A stretch of 9,858 bases of DNA. Source: Candidatus Pelagibacterales bacterium. Its GTDB lineage: Bacteria > Pseudomonadota > Alphaproteobacteria > Pelagibacterales > AG-422-B15. Location of the stretch: NCBI GenBank assembly GCA_016777745.1, contig JADHQX010000039.1:1-9858 (forward strand). The letters run 5' to 3'. Positions 1 to 7,476 of the stretch are shown piece after piece. The notes under the pieces are model-generated. The model was not told the DNA's origin. It ran no database searches and saw nothing but the letters and a program-made list of their open reading frames with translations. Numbering within the stretch: the stretch's first letter is position 1; every line of letters begins with the position of its first letter. Position numbers and translations under genes: made by a program.

Positions 1-794
1 ATAATCACCCGCCCGCCTGATGTGCCATCATCCTGCCAGTCGATAAACACACTGCCGCCATCCATGATGATTTCATTGCGCCGCGCACCGCGCCCTGATC
101 GCTTCACCGCAACCCCAACAGCACATGCCCCAGACCCACAGGCAAAGGTAATGCCACCACCACGTTCCCATACGCGCATGCGAAACTGGTCTGGTCCAAC
201 CTTGGTCACAAAAGAAATATTCGCCCGATCGGGAAATAGTGGATGATGCTCAAGCTGCGGTCCGATATGCGCAAGGTCAATCGCCTCGGCATCATCAACA
301 AATAGCACCGCATGCGGATTGCCCATTGAATGGCAAATTGCCGTCACCGGCGCCAACGCGCCAAGATCAACCGCCGCCGTATCGGCAGGGCTTGCTAAAG
401 GCACCTCGTCCCATGCAAGCCGCGCCGGCCCCATATCAATCGCGATATGATCGGCATCTTCGGCCACGCGCCAGCTTTGCAAAATGCCAGCACCCGTCTC
501 GATCGACAGCCTTGATAATCCAAGATCGCGCATCACAAGATCGGCAACGCATCTTGTGCCATTGCCGCAAGCGGCAGCGTCACTGCCATCGCTATTGAGA
601 ATCTGCATGAAAATATCAGCCTTGGTTGAAGCGCGGATAACCAATATCTGATCACAACCAATGCCAAAATGACGATCGGCGAGACGGGTTGCCTCAGCAG
701 CCCCGATCACATCGGGAATGCCATTTGCCAGATCGCGCGCATCAAGAACAATGAAATCATTGCCAAGGCCATGCATCTTTAAAAAAGCTGTCAT
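1..794 (-). CDS. dapF: Diaminopimelate epimerase, C-terminal end cut by window edge
   Basis: DapF interconverts LL- and meso-diaminopimelate in the cytoplasm, supplying peptidoglycan and lysine synthesis. It is a cofactor-independent two-cysteine racemase. Reading the minus strand from 794 gives 264 codons with no stop before the edge. Visible motifs are KMHGLGNDF near the N-terminus, GIGCDQ (about 44-49), ACGNGTRC with the first catalytic Cys at 76, SMGNPHAV (156-163), and ERGGGITFACGSGA with the second catalytic Cys at 219. The family is usually about 275-290 residues, so only a short tail is missing. The start at 794 (MTAFLKMHGLGNDF) matches the usual family N-terminus, but no clear Shine-Dalgarno precedes it. 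An in-frame ATG at 842 would add 16 residues. The frame is the same as that of xthA upstream and stays open from the xthA stop, so translational coupling is possible. Both catalytic cysteines are present, so the gene looks functional. The identity is secure; the start is not. Confidence 0.95.
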   Translation of the reverse strand, partial: MTAFLKMHGLGNDFIVLDARDLANGIPDVIGAAEATRLADRHFGIGCDQILVIRASTKADIFMQILNSDGSDAAACGNGTRCVADLVMRDLGLSRLSIETGAGILQSWRVAEDADHIAIDMGPARLAWDEVPLASPADTAAVDLGALAPVTAICHSMGNPHAVLFVDDAEAIDLAHIGPQLEHHPLFPDRANISFVTKVGPDQFRMRVWERGGGITFACGSGACAVGVAVKRSGRGARRNEIIMDGGSVFIDWQDDGTSGGRVI

Positions 795-857
795 AGCAAA
801 GCATATAGCCGGTTTTTTCCCATCGCGAAAGGGGGTCGGCATGGTGATAATCGCAGG

Positions 858-1637
858 TTAGAGAGTTAGGCTGATCGGCACATGATCTGATGGCTTGTAA
901 CTGCCGCGCCAATCTCGGTAAATTTCCGCATTAGCCACCTTATCAGCAAGATCATGGCTAACCCAGATATGATCCAAACGGCGGCCACGATCACTGGCCG
1001 CCCAATCGCGCGCACGATAGGACCACCAAGAATATAATTTCTGCTCATCACCAAAATAGGCACGAACTGCATCATGCCATCCACCATCGGTAATCAGCCG
1101 TTTTAACCCATCGGTTTCCACCGGCGTATGGCTGATGATTTTCAATAATTGTTTCGATGACCAAACATCAGTTGCTAATGGTGCGATGTTCAAATCACCA
1201 ACCAGAATTTCGGCCGTTGGCTGATTTGCGCTGAAATAGCTTGTCATCTCGTCAAGGAATTGCAGCTTATGGGCAAATTTCGGATTTGCCTCAATATCCG
1301 GAACATCACCGCCTGCCGGAACATAAAAATTATGAATGCCAATACCATCGGTGGTCATCGCCCAGATATGGCGGCAATCGGATTTGCCTGCCCATTCCAT
1401 ATGGTCGATTTTGGCCAGGGGCTGGCGCGCAATAATCGCAACACCATTATAGCTTTTTTCGCCACGAATAGCCTGATGCGGCCAGCCTGCTGCAGTAAAC
1501 GCTTCAGCTGGAAAATGCATATCTTGGGTTTTGGTCTCTTGAAGACACAACACGTCGATATCGTTTTCTTCAATAAAGTCTATAACTAACTGTAATCGCA
1601 ATCTAACTGAGTTAATATTCCAAGTCGCAATTTTCAT
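858..1637 (-). CDS. xthA: Exodeoxyribonuclease III (AP endonuclease)
   Basis: This is a class II AP endonuclease and 3'-5' exonuclease that cuts at abasic sites and cleans blocked 3' ends in base excision repair. The 259 residues match the usual length of the ExoIII (endonuclease/exonuclease/phosphatase) family. The active-site set can be read directly: N7 in TWNINSVR, metal-binding E34 in LQETK, Y105 in NFYVPAGG, D148 and N150 in VGDLNIAP, D222 in RRLDHIW, and the D251-H252 pair in PSDHVP. The ATG at 1637 gives the canonical MKIATWNINS start and overlaps the TGA of the upstream WYL remnant (ATGA), suggesting that the two were once co-transcribed. The first 80 or so bases are more AT-rich than the rest of the gene, so the edge of the upstream foreign segment may reach into xthA. 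In many alphaproteobacteria xthA directly follows lolA; here about 1.5 kb separates them. dapF follows 63 bases downstream. Confidence 0.96.
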   Translation of the reverse strand: MKIATWNINSVRLRLQLVIDFIEENDIDVLCLQETKTQDMHFPAEAFTAAGWPHQAIRGEKSYNGVAIIARQPLAKIDHMEWAGKSDCRHIWAMTTDGIGIHNFYVPAGGDVPDIEANPKFAHKLQFLDEMTSYFSANQPTAEILVGDLNIAPLATDVWSSKQLLKIISHTPVETDGLKRLITDGGWHDAVRAYFGDEQKLYSWWSYRARDWAASDRGRRLDHIWVSHDLADKVANAEIYRDWRGSYKPSDHVPISLTL

Positions 1638-1942
1638 CTAAAATTTAAGTTCCCACTGTTTACCGCTAATTTTGCCCATTCCAACTGTCCTAAATACTCT
1701 TTTTGTAAACCCTCAGGGCTTTCAATTTTGACGTGTCCAATCCAGTCAGGATGCAACAATTCCCAAATTAACTCACGATGTCCGCTGCATCGCATTTCAA
1801 TCACCAATGAGCCATTCCTGCTATGACTGATTTTTGCGATTGATGAAACTGGACTTTTTCAGCTTTCTTGGCAACGTCTTTAAAAAATCTGATTTTGACA
1901 TCCCAAATCGCATCGCCATGAAAAACGCCTAAAGGGATTGCC
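1634..1942 (-). pseudogene. Remnant of a WYL-domain transcriptional regulator (C-terminal end, frameshifted)
   Basis: No intact ORF is present, but two adjacent minus-strand frames together read like the C-terminal region of YafY/DeoR-type WYL regulators. The first frame (about 1942-1836) gives GVFHGDAIWDVKIRFF and then VQFHQSQ. The second frame (about 1833-1634) gives NGSLVIEMRCSGHRELIWEL and then a tail rich in E, L and K ending in NLNFR and a TGA. This follows the family pattern: a hydrophobic strand, a (W/F)HPSQ-like box, a DGSL strand, a helix-forming segment, and a closing acidic helix. The frames join at an A5 tract (T5 at 1831-1835 on the plus strand). One extra A would restore FHQSQK-ISHSRNGSL. 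The N-terminal DNA-binding part is absent: an in-frame stop lies just upstream, followed directly by the methyltransferase-like gene. The TGA overlaps the xthA start. The assignment rests on pattern recognition only. I see no product being made from it. Confidence 0.55.
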
Positions 1943-1945
1943 CAG

Positions 1946-2935
1946 TTACTCTAAATCTTGCTCCAGTTCGCTGAACTGTCCGTGATCCAGTCGATAAGCC
2001 TTTTCAATTGAAAAATTAAATGAAATAAGCTCTTCCAAGCTGGAGAGGAAATCTTGTGAAACTTGGACGTTTTCCCGTCTGTATCTCCCAATTGTCTCTG
2101 CGGCTTCGCTGTGGAAACCTCTCTCACATAAGAACTGCGCCCTCGCTAGAATTAAACGAGGAAAAAAGATAGACTTTTGATCAAATTCAATGGCTGAGAA
2201 TGTTTCTATGGCTAAATTCAATTTCTGAAGTTGGAAATTGTCGTCTTTCATTGCCCAGTCCAAATCTCTAATTTCGTTTTTATTTGGCCTCTGCTTTACC
2301 TCGCAAACAAGTGATGTAGAAGCGGCTTGAATGGGTGTGATTATATCCCTAGAGACCAAGGCCCAAATGATTGCTATTAAAGATGATGACCAATGATAGA
2401 AAAAGTCTTGAAATATTATATAACTTCCTTTGTTCAATTTAGGAAAAAATCTAAACAATATGGGTTTGAAATCAGAATACATTTTTGGGCTGTCAATGTG
2501 CATAAATGCAATATTTGACTTACTTGGGAAGCTCTCAATTAATTCTAACCGACGAGGGATGAGTAAGTTGCTATCAATGAATTCAGCCAAATAATACTCA
2601 AATACAGGGAAAAAATTAAAATAGTCTCCGGTGATTTCGAGTAGATGTTCAACATTTGCCTGTTTGCAGTGTTTTAACAAATGGGGCAGGAAAGAGCCCT
2701 TGGAGTGGCATCTAAAACTGTCATAGGCAAAAAATTTAGTACTATTATTTACACGAGTGTTCTTTGCTAATCCATAACATATACTGGCGGTGCTTTTTCC
2801 AAGAAAACTCCCAAACTCGACTAGGCAGTCGTCTCCTTTGAGTTCTAGTCTCGCAGTTAAGTTTTCCAGAACTTTTTGTTCCACAGGCGCTATCATACCA
2901 GGGACCGGCTGTCGCAAATTGGGTTTTTGTGTCAT
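1946..2935 (-). CDS. SAM-dependent methyltransferase-like protein with unassigned C-terminal region
   Basis: This 329-residue protein is not recognised at gene level. Its N-terminal two thirds look like a class I (Rossmann) methyltransferase of the Methyltransf_24/TylF-like type: a glycine-rich SAM loop VEFGSFLGKST (39-49), an acidic strand end FFAYDSF (68-74), FMHIDSPKMYSDFK (144-157) where related O-methyltransferases carry a metal or substrate acidic residue, and IIFQDFF (173-179). Such proteins often modify sugars or small metabolites, but no substrate can be named. Residues from about 200 match nothing I know; RLILARAQFLCERGFHSEAA (from about 260) resembles one TPR-like helix pair. Start at 2935: GGGA lies about 9-12 bases upstream, with a TATAAT box further up. 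The gene is far more AT-rich than its neighbours (20% GC by hand count at 2401-2460) and sits between lolA and xthA, which are normally adjacent. Both points suggest horizontal acquisition. The ORF is long and open, so it is probably expressed. A catalytically inactive SAM-binding protein is an alternative. Confidence 0.75.
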   Translation of the reverse strand: MTQKPNLRQPVPGMIAPVEQKVLENLTARLELKGDDCLVEFGSFLGKSTASICYGLAKNTRVNNSTKFFAYDSFRCHSKGSFLPHLLKHCKQANVEHLLEITGDYFNFFPVFEYYLAEFIDSNLLIPRRLELIESFPSKSNIAFMHIDSPKMYSDFKPILFRFFPKLNKGSYIIFQDFFYHWSSSLIAIIWALVSRDIITPIQAASTSLVCEVKQRPNKNEIRDLDWAMKDDNFQLQKLNLAIETFSAIEFDQKSIFFPRLILARAQFLCERGFHSEAAETIGRYRRENVQVSQDFLSSLEELISFNFSIEKAYRLDHGQFSELEQDLE

Positions 2936-2970
2936 TAAAATTTTCCCGGCATAAGTAAATAATCAGATTA

Positions 2971-2996
2971 CCTTTGATTATTATAAATCAATTTGG
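2971..2996 (-). promoter_or_regulatory. Candidate -10 box inside an inverted repeat upstream of the methyltransferase-like gene
   Basis: On the minus strand a perfect TATAAT (2985-2980) lies 45 bases before the ATG at 2935. It is framed exactly by a 6-base inverted repeat, TTGATT (2974-2979) and AATCAA (2986-2991), with CC and GG two to four bases further out. The arrangement would suit a promoter whose -10 element overlaps an operator. No good -35 hexamer stands 16-18 bases upstream; TTGCAA is 20 bases away. The region is very AT-rich, so a chance TATAAT is quite possible. Confidence 0.35.
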
Positions 2997-3051
2997 AACT
3001 TTGAGTTGCAAATATGATACCATTTGAGAATTGTCTTATTTACAGATTGAT

Positions 3052-3069
3052 AGACTGAAAACACAGTCT
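3052..3069. repeat. Small perfect inverted repeat between lolA and the methyltransferase-like gene
   Basis: AGACTG and CAGTCT form a 6-base-pair stem around a 6-base loop (AAAACA). It lies 96 bases past the lolA stop in the direction of lolA transcription and could be a weak transcript-end hairpin, but there is no U-tract after it on either strand. The remainder of the 2936-3164 gap holds no ORF I can support. It is AT-rich from about 2936 to 3105 and returns to core-like composition next to lolA. Confidence 0.3.
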
Positions 3070-3164
3070 CATTAAGTTCATATTCCGAGTTACGGTTGTC
3101 ATTTCTAATGGCTCATCAAAGGGGCGGTTTGATCACTGCCGTTCCGACCGCAGGCAAAGGACAG

Positions 3165-3836
3165 TTAATTCCCATCAGAATATTCTGGAAGGCGAAATAC
3201 CTCATTGGCAATGGGCTGGTCATAAACGATATTTTGCAATGTCACACTGGTTTCAATGCCAGCCACATCAAGAACAATCCAGCGCCGAAATTGAAATGGT
3301 TTTTCAGAAAATTCAAGGGTCAAACGGCCAGCGCCTTCACCATCATCTTTACCAATTTGAATCCGCACAATGCCAGCAATTGTCGGCAAAACACGCGTTT
3401 CATATCCATCAGGCCGAAGCGAGACCTTATTCGCCAGAATAAGCGAAAGTGGGGTTTCAGAAATTGGATAGCTTGTCAGCAGACGTTCATCTGGACGATC
3501 AACATGAAGCCAGACATTGCTGGTGATCAACTGCAATTCATCGCCTTTGCCATAGGTAATTTTCATGCGTGACGGGCGGCTAAATGCCAATTTGCCTTCG
3601 GCGCTTGTGCCATCTGACGCAACCTGCACAAAATCAGCTGAAATCGTTCTGATCTTGTTAAACCACGTTTCCGCCCGCGTTACATCATCATTGGCCATCG
3701 ATGACATCGAGACCAGCATGATGGGCAAGCTGACAAGGAACATCGCTCCTGACACAAAACCCATAGTCCGCCCTTTAGTCATTATCAGTGCCACTATCCG
3801 TGATGGCCAGTTTTGCCGCATTTTGATGATTGGCAT
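3165..3836 (-). CDS. lolA: Outer-membrane lipoprotein carrier protein LolA
   Basis: LolA is a periplasmic chaperone that takes lipoproteins released by LolCDE and hands them to the outer membrane. The 223-residue protein has an N-terminal hydrophobic segment (about 26-46) ending SMSSMA before ND, which fits a Sec signal peptide cleaved after A48. The mature part shows LolA features: TWFNKIRTISADFVQV (57-72, the typical opening helix), GKLAFSRPSRMKITY (81-95), VWLHVDRPDERL (108-119), FQFRRWIVLDVAG (181-193, with the conserved R-W-V-D pattern) and a closing segment with NEVFRLPE. The ATG at 3836 shares one base with the ftsK stop (TAATG) and has GGTGG upstream, which argues for coupled translation. 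However, it gives a long n-region; M19 (at 3782) would yield a more standard signal peptide of about 30 residues. The ftsK-lolA pairing is conserved in alphaproteobacteria. Identity is firm; the exact start is open. Confidence 0.93.
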   Translation of the reverse strand: MPIIKMRQNWPSRIVALIMTKGRTMGFVSGAMFLVSLPIMLVSMSSMANDDVTRAETWFNKIRTISADFVQVASDGTSAEGKLAFSRPSRMKITYGKGDELQLITSNVWLHVDRPDERLLTSYPISETPLSLILANKVSLRPDGYETRVLPTIAGIVRIQIGKDDGEGAGRLTLEFSEKPFQFRRWIVLDVAGIETSVTLQNIVYDQPIANEVFRLPEYSDGN

Positions 3837-6196
3837 TAAAGGCCACCATTTTCGTTATCCATTATCAGCACATCACGTTTACCAACATGATTAGCCGCCG
3901 AAATAATGCCGTTGCTTTCCATTTCTTCAATGATCGTTGCAGCCCGGTTATAGCCAATTTTCAAGTGTCGCTGAACAAAACTTGTTGATGCCTTTTGTTC
4001 ACGAACGACCAACGCCACCGCCTGTTCATACAGGCTGCCACCATTGCTTGGCATCGCCCCGTCATTAGCGCCATCTCCGCCAATTTCCACCTCTTCAACA
4101 ACACGGTCATCATATTCAGGCTCACCTTGCTGACGCAGGAAATTGGCAACAGCTTCAACCTCGCCATCGTCGACAAAGGGGCCATGCACTCGAATAACCC
4201 TGCCACCACCTTCCATAAACAGCATATCACCCCGACCAAGAAGCTGCTCGGCACCCTGTTCGCCAAGGATTGTTCGGCTGTCGATACGCGACGTGACTTG
4301 AAAGCTTATTCTTGTTGGGAAATTTGCCTTGATTGTGCCGGTGATAACATCGACTGATGGGCGCTGGGTTGCCATGATGACATGGATTCCCGCCGCCCTT
4401 GCCATTTGCGCCAAACGCTGAACAGCGCCTTCGATTTCCTTGCCCGCAACAAGCATCAGATCGGCCACTTCATCAATCAACACCACAATGAATGGAAGCG
4501 GCGCCAAATCAAGAATTTCTTCTTCATGGATCGGTTTGCCAGTTTCCGGATCAAAGCCGGTTTGAACGCGTCTTGTCAAAACTTCGCCCTTGGACCGCGC
4601 TTCGGCAAGACGATCATTATAACCGCCAATATTACGAACCCCCATCTTGGCCATATTGCGATAGCGGTTTTCCATTTCGCGAACCGCCCATTTCAATGCT
4701 GTAACTGCCTTCGACGGATCGGTCACAACCGGACTTAAAAGATGTGGAATGCCATCATAAACCGATAGTTCCAGCATTTTTGGATCAATCATGATCATCC
4801 GGCAGGTTTCAGGCGTATGCCGGTAAAGAAGCGACAGAATCATCGCATTGATGCCAACTGATTTGCCTGAACCGGTGGTACCCGCAACCAGAAGATGCGG
4901 AAATTTGGCTAGATCGACCACCACTGGCGCACCGGCAATATCCTTGCCAAGTGCCATTGGCAGGCTTGAACTATCACTGGCCCAACTGTCATGGTCAAGA
5001 ATATCGCGAAGCATAACGACCTGCCGGTCTTCATTTGGCAATTCAATGCCAATCACGTTTTGGCCAGGCACCACAGCAACCCGAACCGAAATGGCGCTCA
5101 TTGAACGGGCGATATCATCGGCAAGCGAAATCACACGTTGCGATTTGGTGCCAGGCGCGGGGTTCAAATCATAGCGGGTGACAACCGGCCCATAGCGCAC
5201 ATCGGCAATCGTACCATTGACGCTAAAGTCCGATAAGACATTTTCTAGCTGGCGCGCGTGATCTTCAAGAATCGATCTTGACGGGCCTGATTGTGTTTTT
5301 GCTGGTGGGTTCAACAAGCGGGCAGGTGGCAATTGGAATCCTGAACTATTGCCAAAATCAAACATTTCCTGTTTGGCATTCTTTTTGGTGGCGCGCGGTG
5401 CCCGCGCTTTGCCACAAACCGCCTGGTTGGCATTTTGGTCAGCTACATGACTAGCCGCATTAGCAACAAGGACCGGTTCTTGGCGTTGTCTTGATGGTTT
5501 TGCTTTGCGTGGCGGTTTTGCCACAACTCGCTGCTGCACATTATTGAGCAAACCAACAACCTTTTGGCCAAGGCCAACAACACCTCTTAACAAAAGTCCG
5601 ACTTTACTGGCCTTGCCAGATAGTTTTAGCCATTGCTGGGGCGAAATTGCCACCACCCAAAGCCATGATAGCAAGCCAAAAAACAGCGCCGCACCGCCAA
5701 CATAATGAATCGTCTCTAGCCCCATGAAGGGTGGTATTGGCTGCATAACCCGCATGATAATTCCAATGATCACAGCGCCTGCCGCCCCACCATTATCGCT
5801 AACGCCACCACCATCAAGCGCAAACAGACCACCAGCCAGAAAGAACAAACTTAGCGGCAAAACAATGATCCGAAACCGTACCCACGGCACTGACTGTTTC
5901 CGGAAATAGGACAAACCCCAAAACAAAGGCACCAAAGCCAGGAAAAATGAGGCAAGGCCGATTGCCGCATAAAGCCCCGCCGAAATATTAGCACCAACCG
6001 GCCCAAACCAATTGGCCACAGGCACCGCTGAAATCTGATTAAAGGACGGGTCATTTTTACCAGCGGTAATTAGCGCAATCAGCAACAAGCCTGACATCAC
6101 AAAAAGCACAATACCAAAGATTTCCATTAACCGGTTTTGCAAAAACTGCATCATCGCAATGGAAAAAATGGGTTTCTTGTCGTCACTATCGGCCAT
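3836..6196 (-). CDS. ftsK: DNA translocase FtsK
   Basis: FtsK is a septal, membrane-anchored hexameric ATPase that pumps DNA to complete chromosome segregation and activates XerCD dimer resolution at dif. The 786 residues are within the usual range. About four to five hydrophobic segments occupy residues 24-190 (for example around 24-45, 71-97, 107-127 and 163-187). A Lys/Arg- and Pro-rich linker follows (about 225-315). The motor then shows GTTGSGKS (Walker A, 439-446, K445) and VVLIDEVADLM (Walker B, D575-E576), plus the MATQRPSVDVITGTIKANFP stretch typical of the family. The last 65 or so residues form the winged-helix gamma domain that reads polar DNA motifs (SLYEQAVALV, STSFVQRHLKIGYNRAA, IIEEMESNGII). 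The start at 6196 is supported by AAGGA (6206-6202) five bases upstream. It lies 74 bases after the aminotransferase gene on the same strand with no terminator visible between, so they may share a transcript. Nothing appears damaged. Confidence 0.98.
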   Translation of the reverse strand: MADSDDKKPIFSIAMMQFLQNRLMEIFGIVLFVMSGLLLIALITAGKNDPSFNQISAVPVANWFGPVGANISAGLYAAIGLASFFLALVPLFWGLSYFRKQSVPWVRFRIIVLPLSLFFLAGGLFALDGGGVSDNGGAAGAVIIGIIMRVMQPIPPFMGLETIHYVGGAALFFGLLSWLWVVAISPQQWLKLSGKASKVGLLLRGVVGLGQKVVGLLNNVQQRVVAKPPRKAKPSRQRQEPVLVANAASHVADQNANQAVCGKARAPRATKKNAKQEMFDFGNSSGFQLPPARLLNPPAKTQSGPSRSILEDHARQLENVLSDFSVNGTIADVRYGPVVTRYDLNPAPGTKSQRVISLADDIARSMSAISVRVAVVPGQNVIGIELPNEDRQVVMLRDILDHDSWASDSSSLPMALGKDIAGAPVVVDLAKFPHLLVAGTTGSGKSVGINAMILSLLYRHTPETCRMIMIDPKMLELSVYDGIPHLLSPVVTDPSKAVTALKWAVREMENRYRNMAKMGVRNIGGYNDRLAEARSKGEVLTRRVQTGFDPETGKPIHEEEILDLAPLPFIVVLIDEVADLMLVAGKEIEGAVQRLAQMARAAGIHVIMATQRPSVDVITGTIKANFPTRISFQVTSRIDSRTILGEQGAEQLLGRGDMLFMEGGGRVIRVHGPFVDDGEVEAVANFLRQQGEPEYDDRVVEEVEIGGDGANDGAMPSNGGSLYEQAVALVVREQKASTSFVQRHLKIGYNRAATIIEEMESNGIISAANHVGKRDVLIMDNENGGL

Positions 6197-6270
6197 GACA
6201 TTCCTTATAGGGTAAATCTGCGTGGCAATCTAGGCGTTGCCGCGAGCGTTGTTTTTGATCAAAGGCATTA

Positions 6271-7476
6271 TCATTGTTGGCTTTTATAAATTTTTGCCAC
6301 CCGTGAAAGCGCCTCATCAGTGCTTTCAGCATCATGAACAAGCGCCAATCTGACATAGCCAGAACCCGGATTGCCATCTTCGGTTTCCAGACCCATAAAA
6401 GATCCGGGAACAGCCTTTATCGCCTGTTCGGCCATCAGCCTTTTGACAAATTCAATATCATCATCAACCTTAAGCCACAGGAAAAAGCCGCCTTGCGGTG
6501 CGGTTATGCCGAGATGTTTCTCAACAAGAGCAAAATTTGCATCATAATAGGCACGAATGGCCGAAACATGTTCCTCATCATCATAAAGATCAGCAGCGAC
6601 CGCCAAAAGAGGCGTTGGCACCAATGACCCGCCATTGCCAACAAGTTTCAAATATTGCGCCACAACCTGCCTGTCACCAATCATGAAGCCTGCTCGAAGA
6701 CCGGCCGCACCCGACCGTTTTGACAGCGAATTCAACACCACCAAATTTGCCAGAGGATCTGCATCACCAGTGATGCCGTCTTGCTTTGCAACCAAGGCGG
6801 CGGCCTGCATCAGACCTGTTGGCGGACTGCCTCGCCAAATATCGGCATAGCATTCATCCATCACCAGCAAAAAATCATGTTTGCGGGCGAGCCGGATTAC
6901 ATCGACCAGATAAACCATATCCATAACGCTGCCTTGTGGATTTGTCGGGCTGCAAAGATAAAGAATGCTGGCGCGGTCAAGATCAGCAGACGCAATCGCA
7001 TGGAGATTGGGAAGAAAATTCTGATTAGCACCACTATTCAGCCAGATCGTTTCCCCACCACTGGCAAGCGCACCGGCGCGCCATGCATGATAAAAAGGAT
7101 TGGTCACAAGCGCGGCGGCATTGAGCTTGCTTGCCGTTACCAAATGGCCAAGCAAATGCAGTGGTTCGCGTGTTCCGGGAACTGGAATGATTTGGCTCGC
7201 ATCGGCAAGACCTGCGGCCTCGGGCCAACGCCGCGCAATATAGCCTTCAATCGCTGTGGTGAAACGCGGGCCTCCCGTTGCCTTTGGATAGAATTGCCAT
7301 TGGTCATTATGACGCGCCACACTGTTGATCAATAAAGTGGCTGGCGGTTGTTGTGGCTCGCCAATCGACATATCAAGAACGCTCAGATTTGCTGGCGGCG
7401 TTATCGATTCAAGAAGCTCACGAAGCTGGACAAACATATTTTGGTCAAAAACGGCATGCGCTGGATTAAGTTTCAT
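6271..7476 (-). CDS. dapC: Class I/II PLP-dependent aminotransferase, DapC type (succinyldiaminopimelate transaminase)
   Basis: This is a fold-type I aminotransferase of 401 residues, the normal length. The PLP lysine is K253 in NSLSKRSGAAGLRAG. Other cofactor and substrate residues visible are SPTNPQG (176-182, N179), the PLP-nitrogen partner D207 in VMDECYADIW, and the carboxylate-binding R376 in GYVRLALV. The N-terminus, with FVQLRELLESITPP followed by LDMSIGEPQQPP, resembles proteobacterial DapC, which exchanges the amino group between glutamate and N-succinyl-2-amino-6-ketopimelate in the DAP/lysine route. The presence of dapF in the same window fits that role, but close relatives act on other amino acids and the substrate is not proven here. 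The start at 7476 gives the family-like MKLNPAH; only a weak GGTAG precedes it. The gene diverges from the gmhB-like gene across a 215-base gap and leads toward ftsK, an order common in alphaproteobacteria. Confidence 0.85.
   Translation of the reverse strand: MKLNPAHAVFDQNMFVQLRELLESITPPANLSVLDMSIGEPQQPPATLLINSVARHNDQWQFYPKATGGPRFTTAIEGYIARRWPEAAGLADASQIIPVPGTREPLHLLGHLVTASKLNAAALVTNPFYHAWRAGALASGGETIWLNSGANQNFLPNLHAIASADLDRASILYLCSPTNPQGSVMDMVYLVDVIRLARKHDFLLVMDECYADIWRGSPPTGLMQAAALVAKQDGITGDADPLANLVVLNSLSKRSGAAGLRAGFMIGDRQVVAQYLKLVGNGGSLVPTPLLAVAADLYDDEEHVSAIRAYYDANFALVEKHLGITAPQGGFFLWLKVDDDIEFVKRLMAEQAIKAVPGSFMGLETEDGNPGSGYVRLALVHDAESTDEALSRVAKIYKSQQ

Noticed and set aside
22..598. Plus-strand open frames over the left end
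   Set aside because: They lie antisense to dapF, whose reading is strongly supported by both catalytic cysteine motifs. Their sequences are Pro/His/Arg-rich with no family resemblance.
1634..3110. A defence island built from the WYL regulator and the methyltransferase-like gene
   Set aside because: Only one intact gene is present. There is no restriction enzyme, nuclease or other effector, the regulator is a remnant, and the methyltransferase-like protein lacks DNA-methylase motifs such as DPPY or NPPY.
2936..3164. The missing N-terminal half of the WYL gene on the far side of the methyltransferase-like gene
   Set aside because: The frames here give only very short open stretches (17 codons at most from an ATG I read) with no helix-turn-helix-like sequence, so the methyltransferase-like gene does not simply split the WYL gene in two.
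3096..3572. Plus-strand 158-codon open frame
   Set aside because: It is antisense to lolA and shows no recognisable motif or ribosome site.
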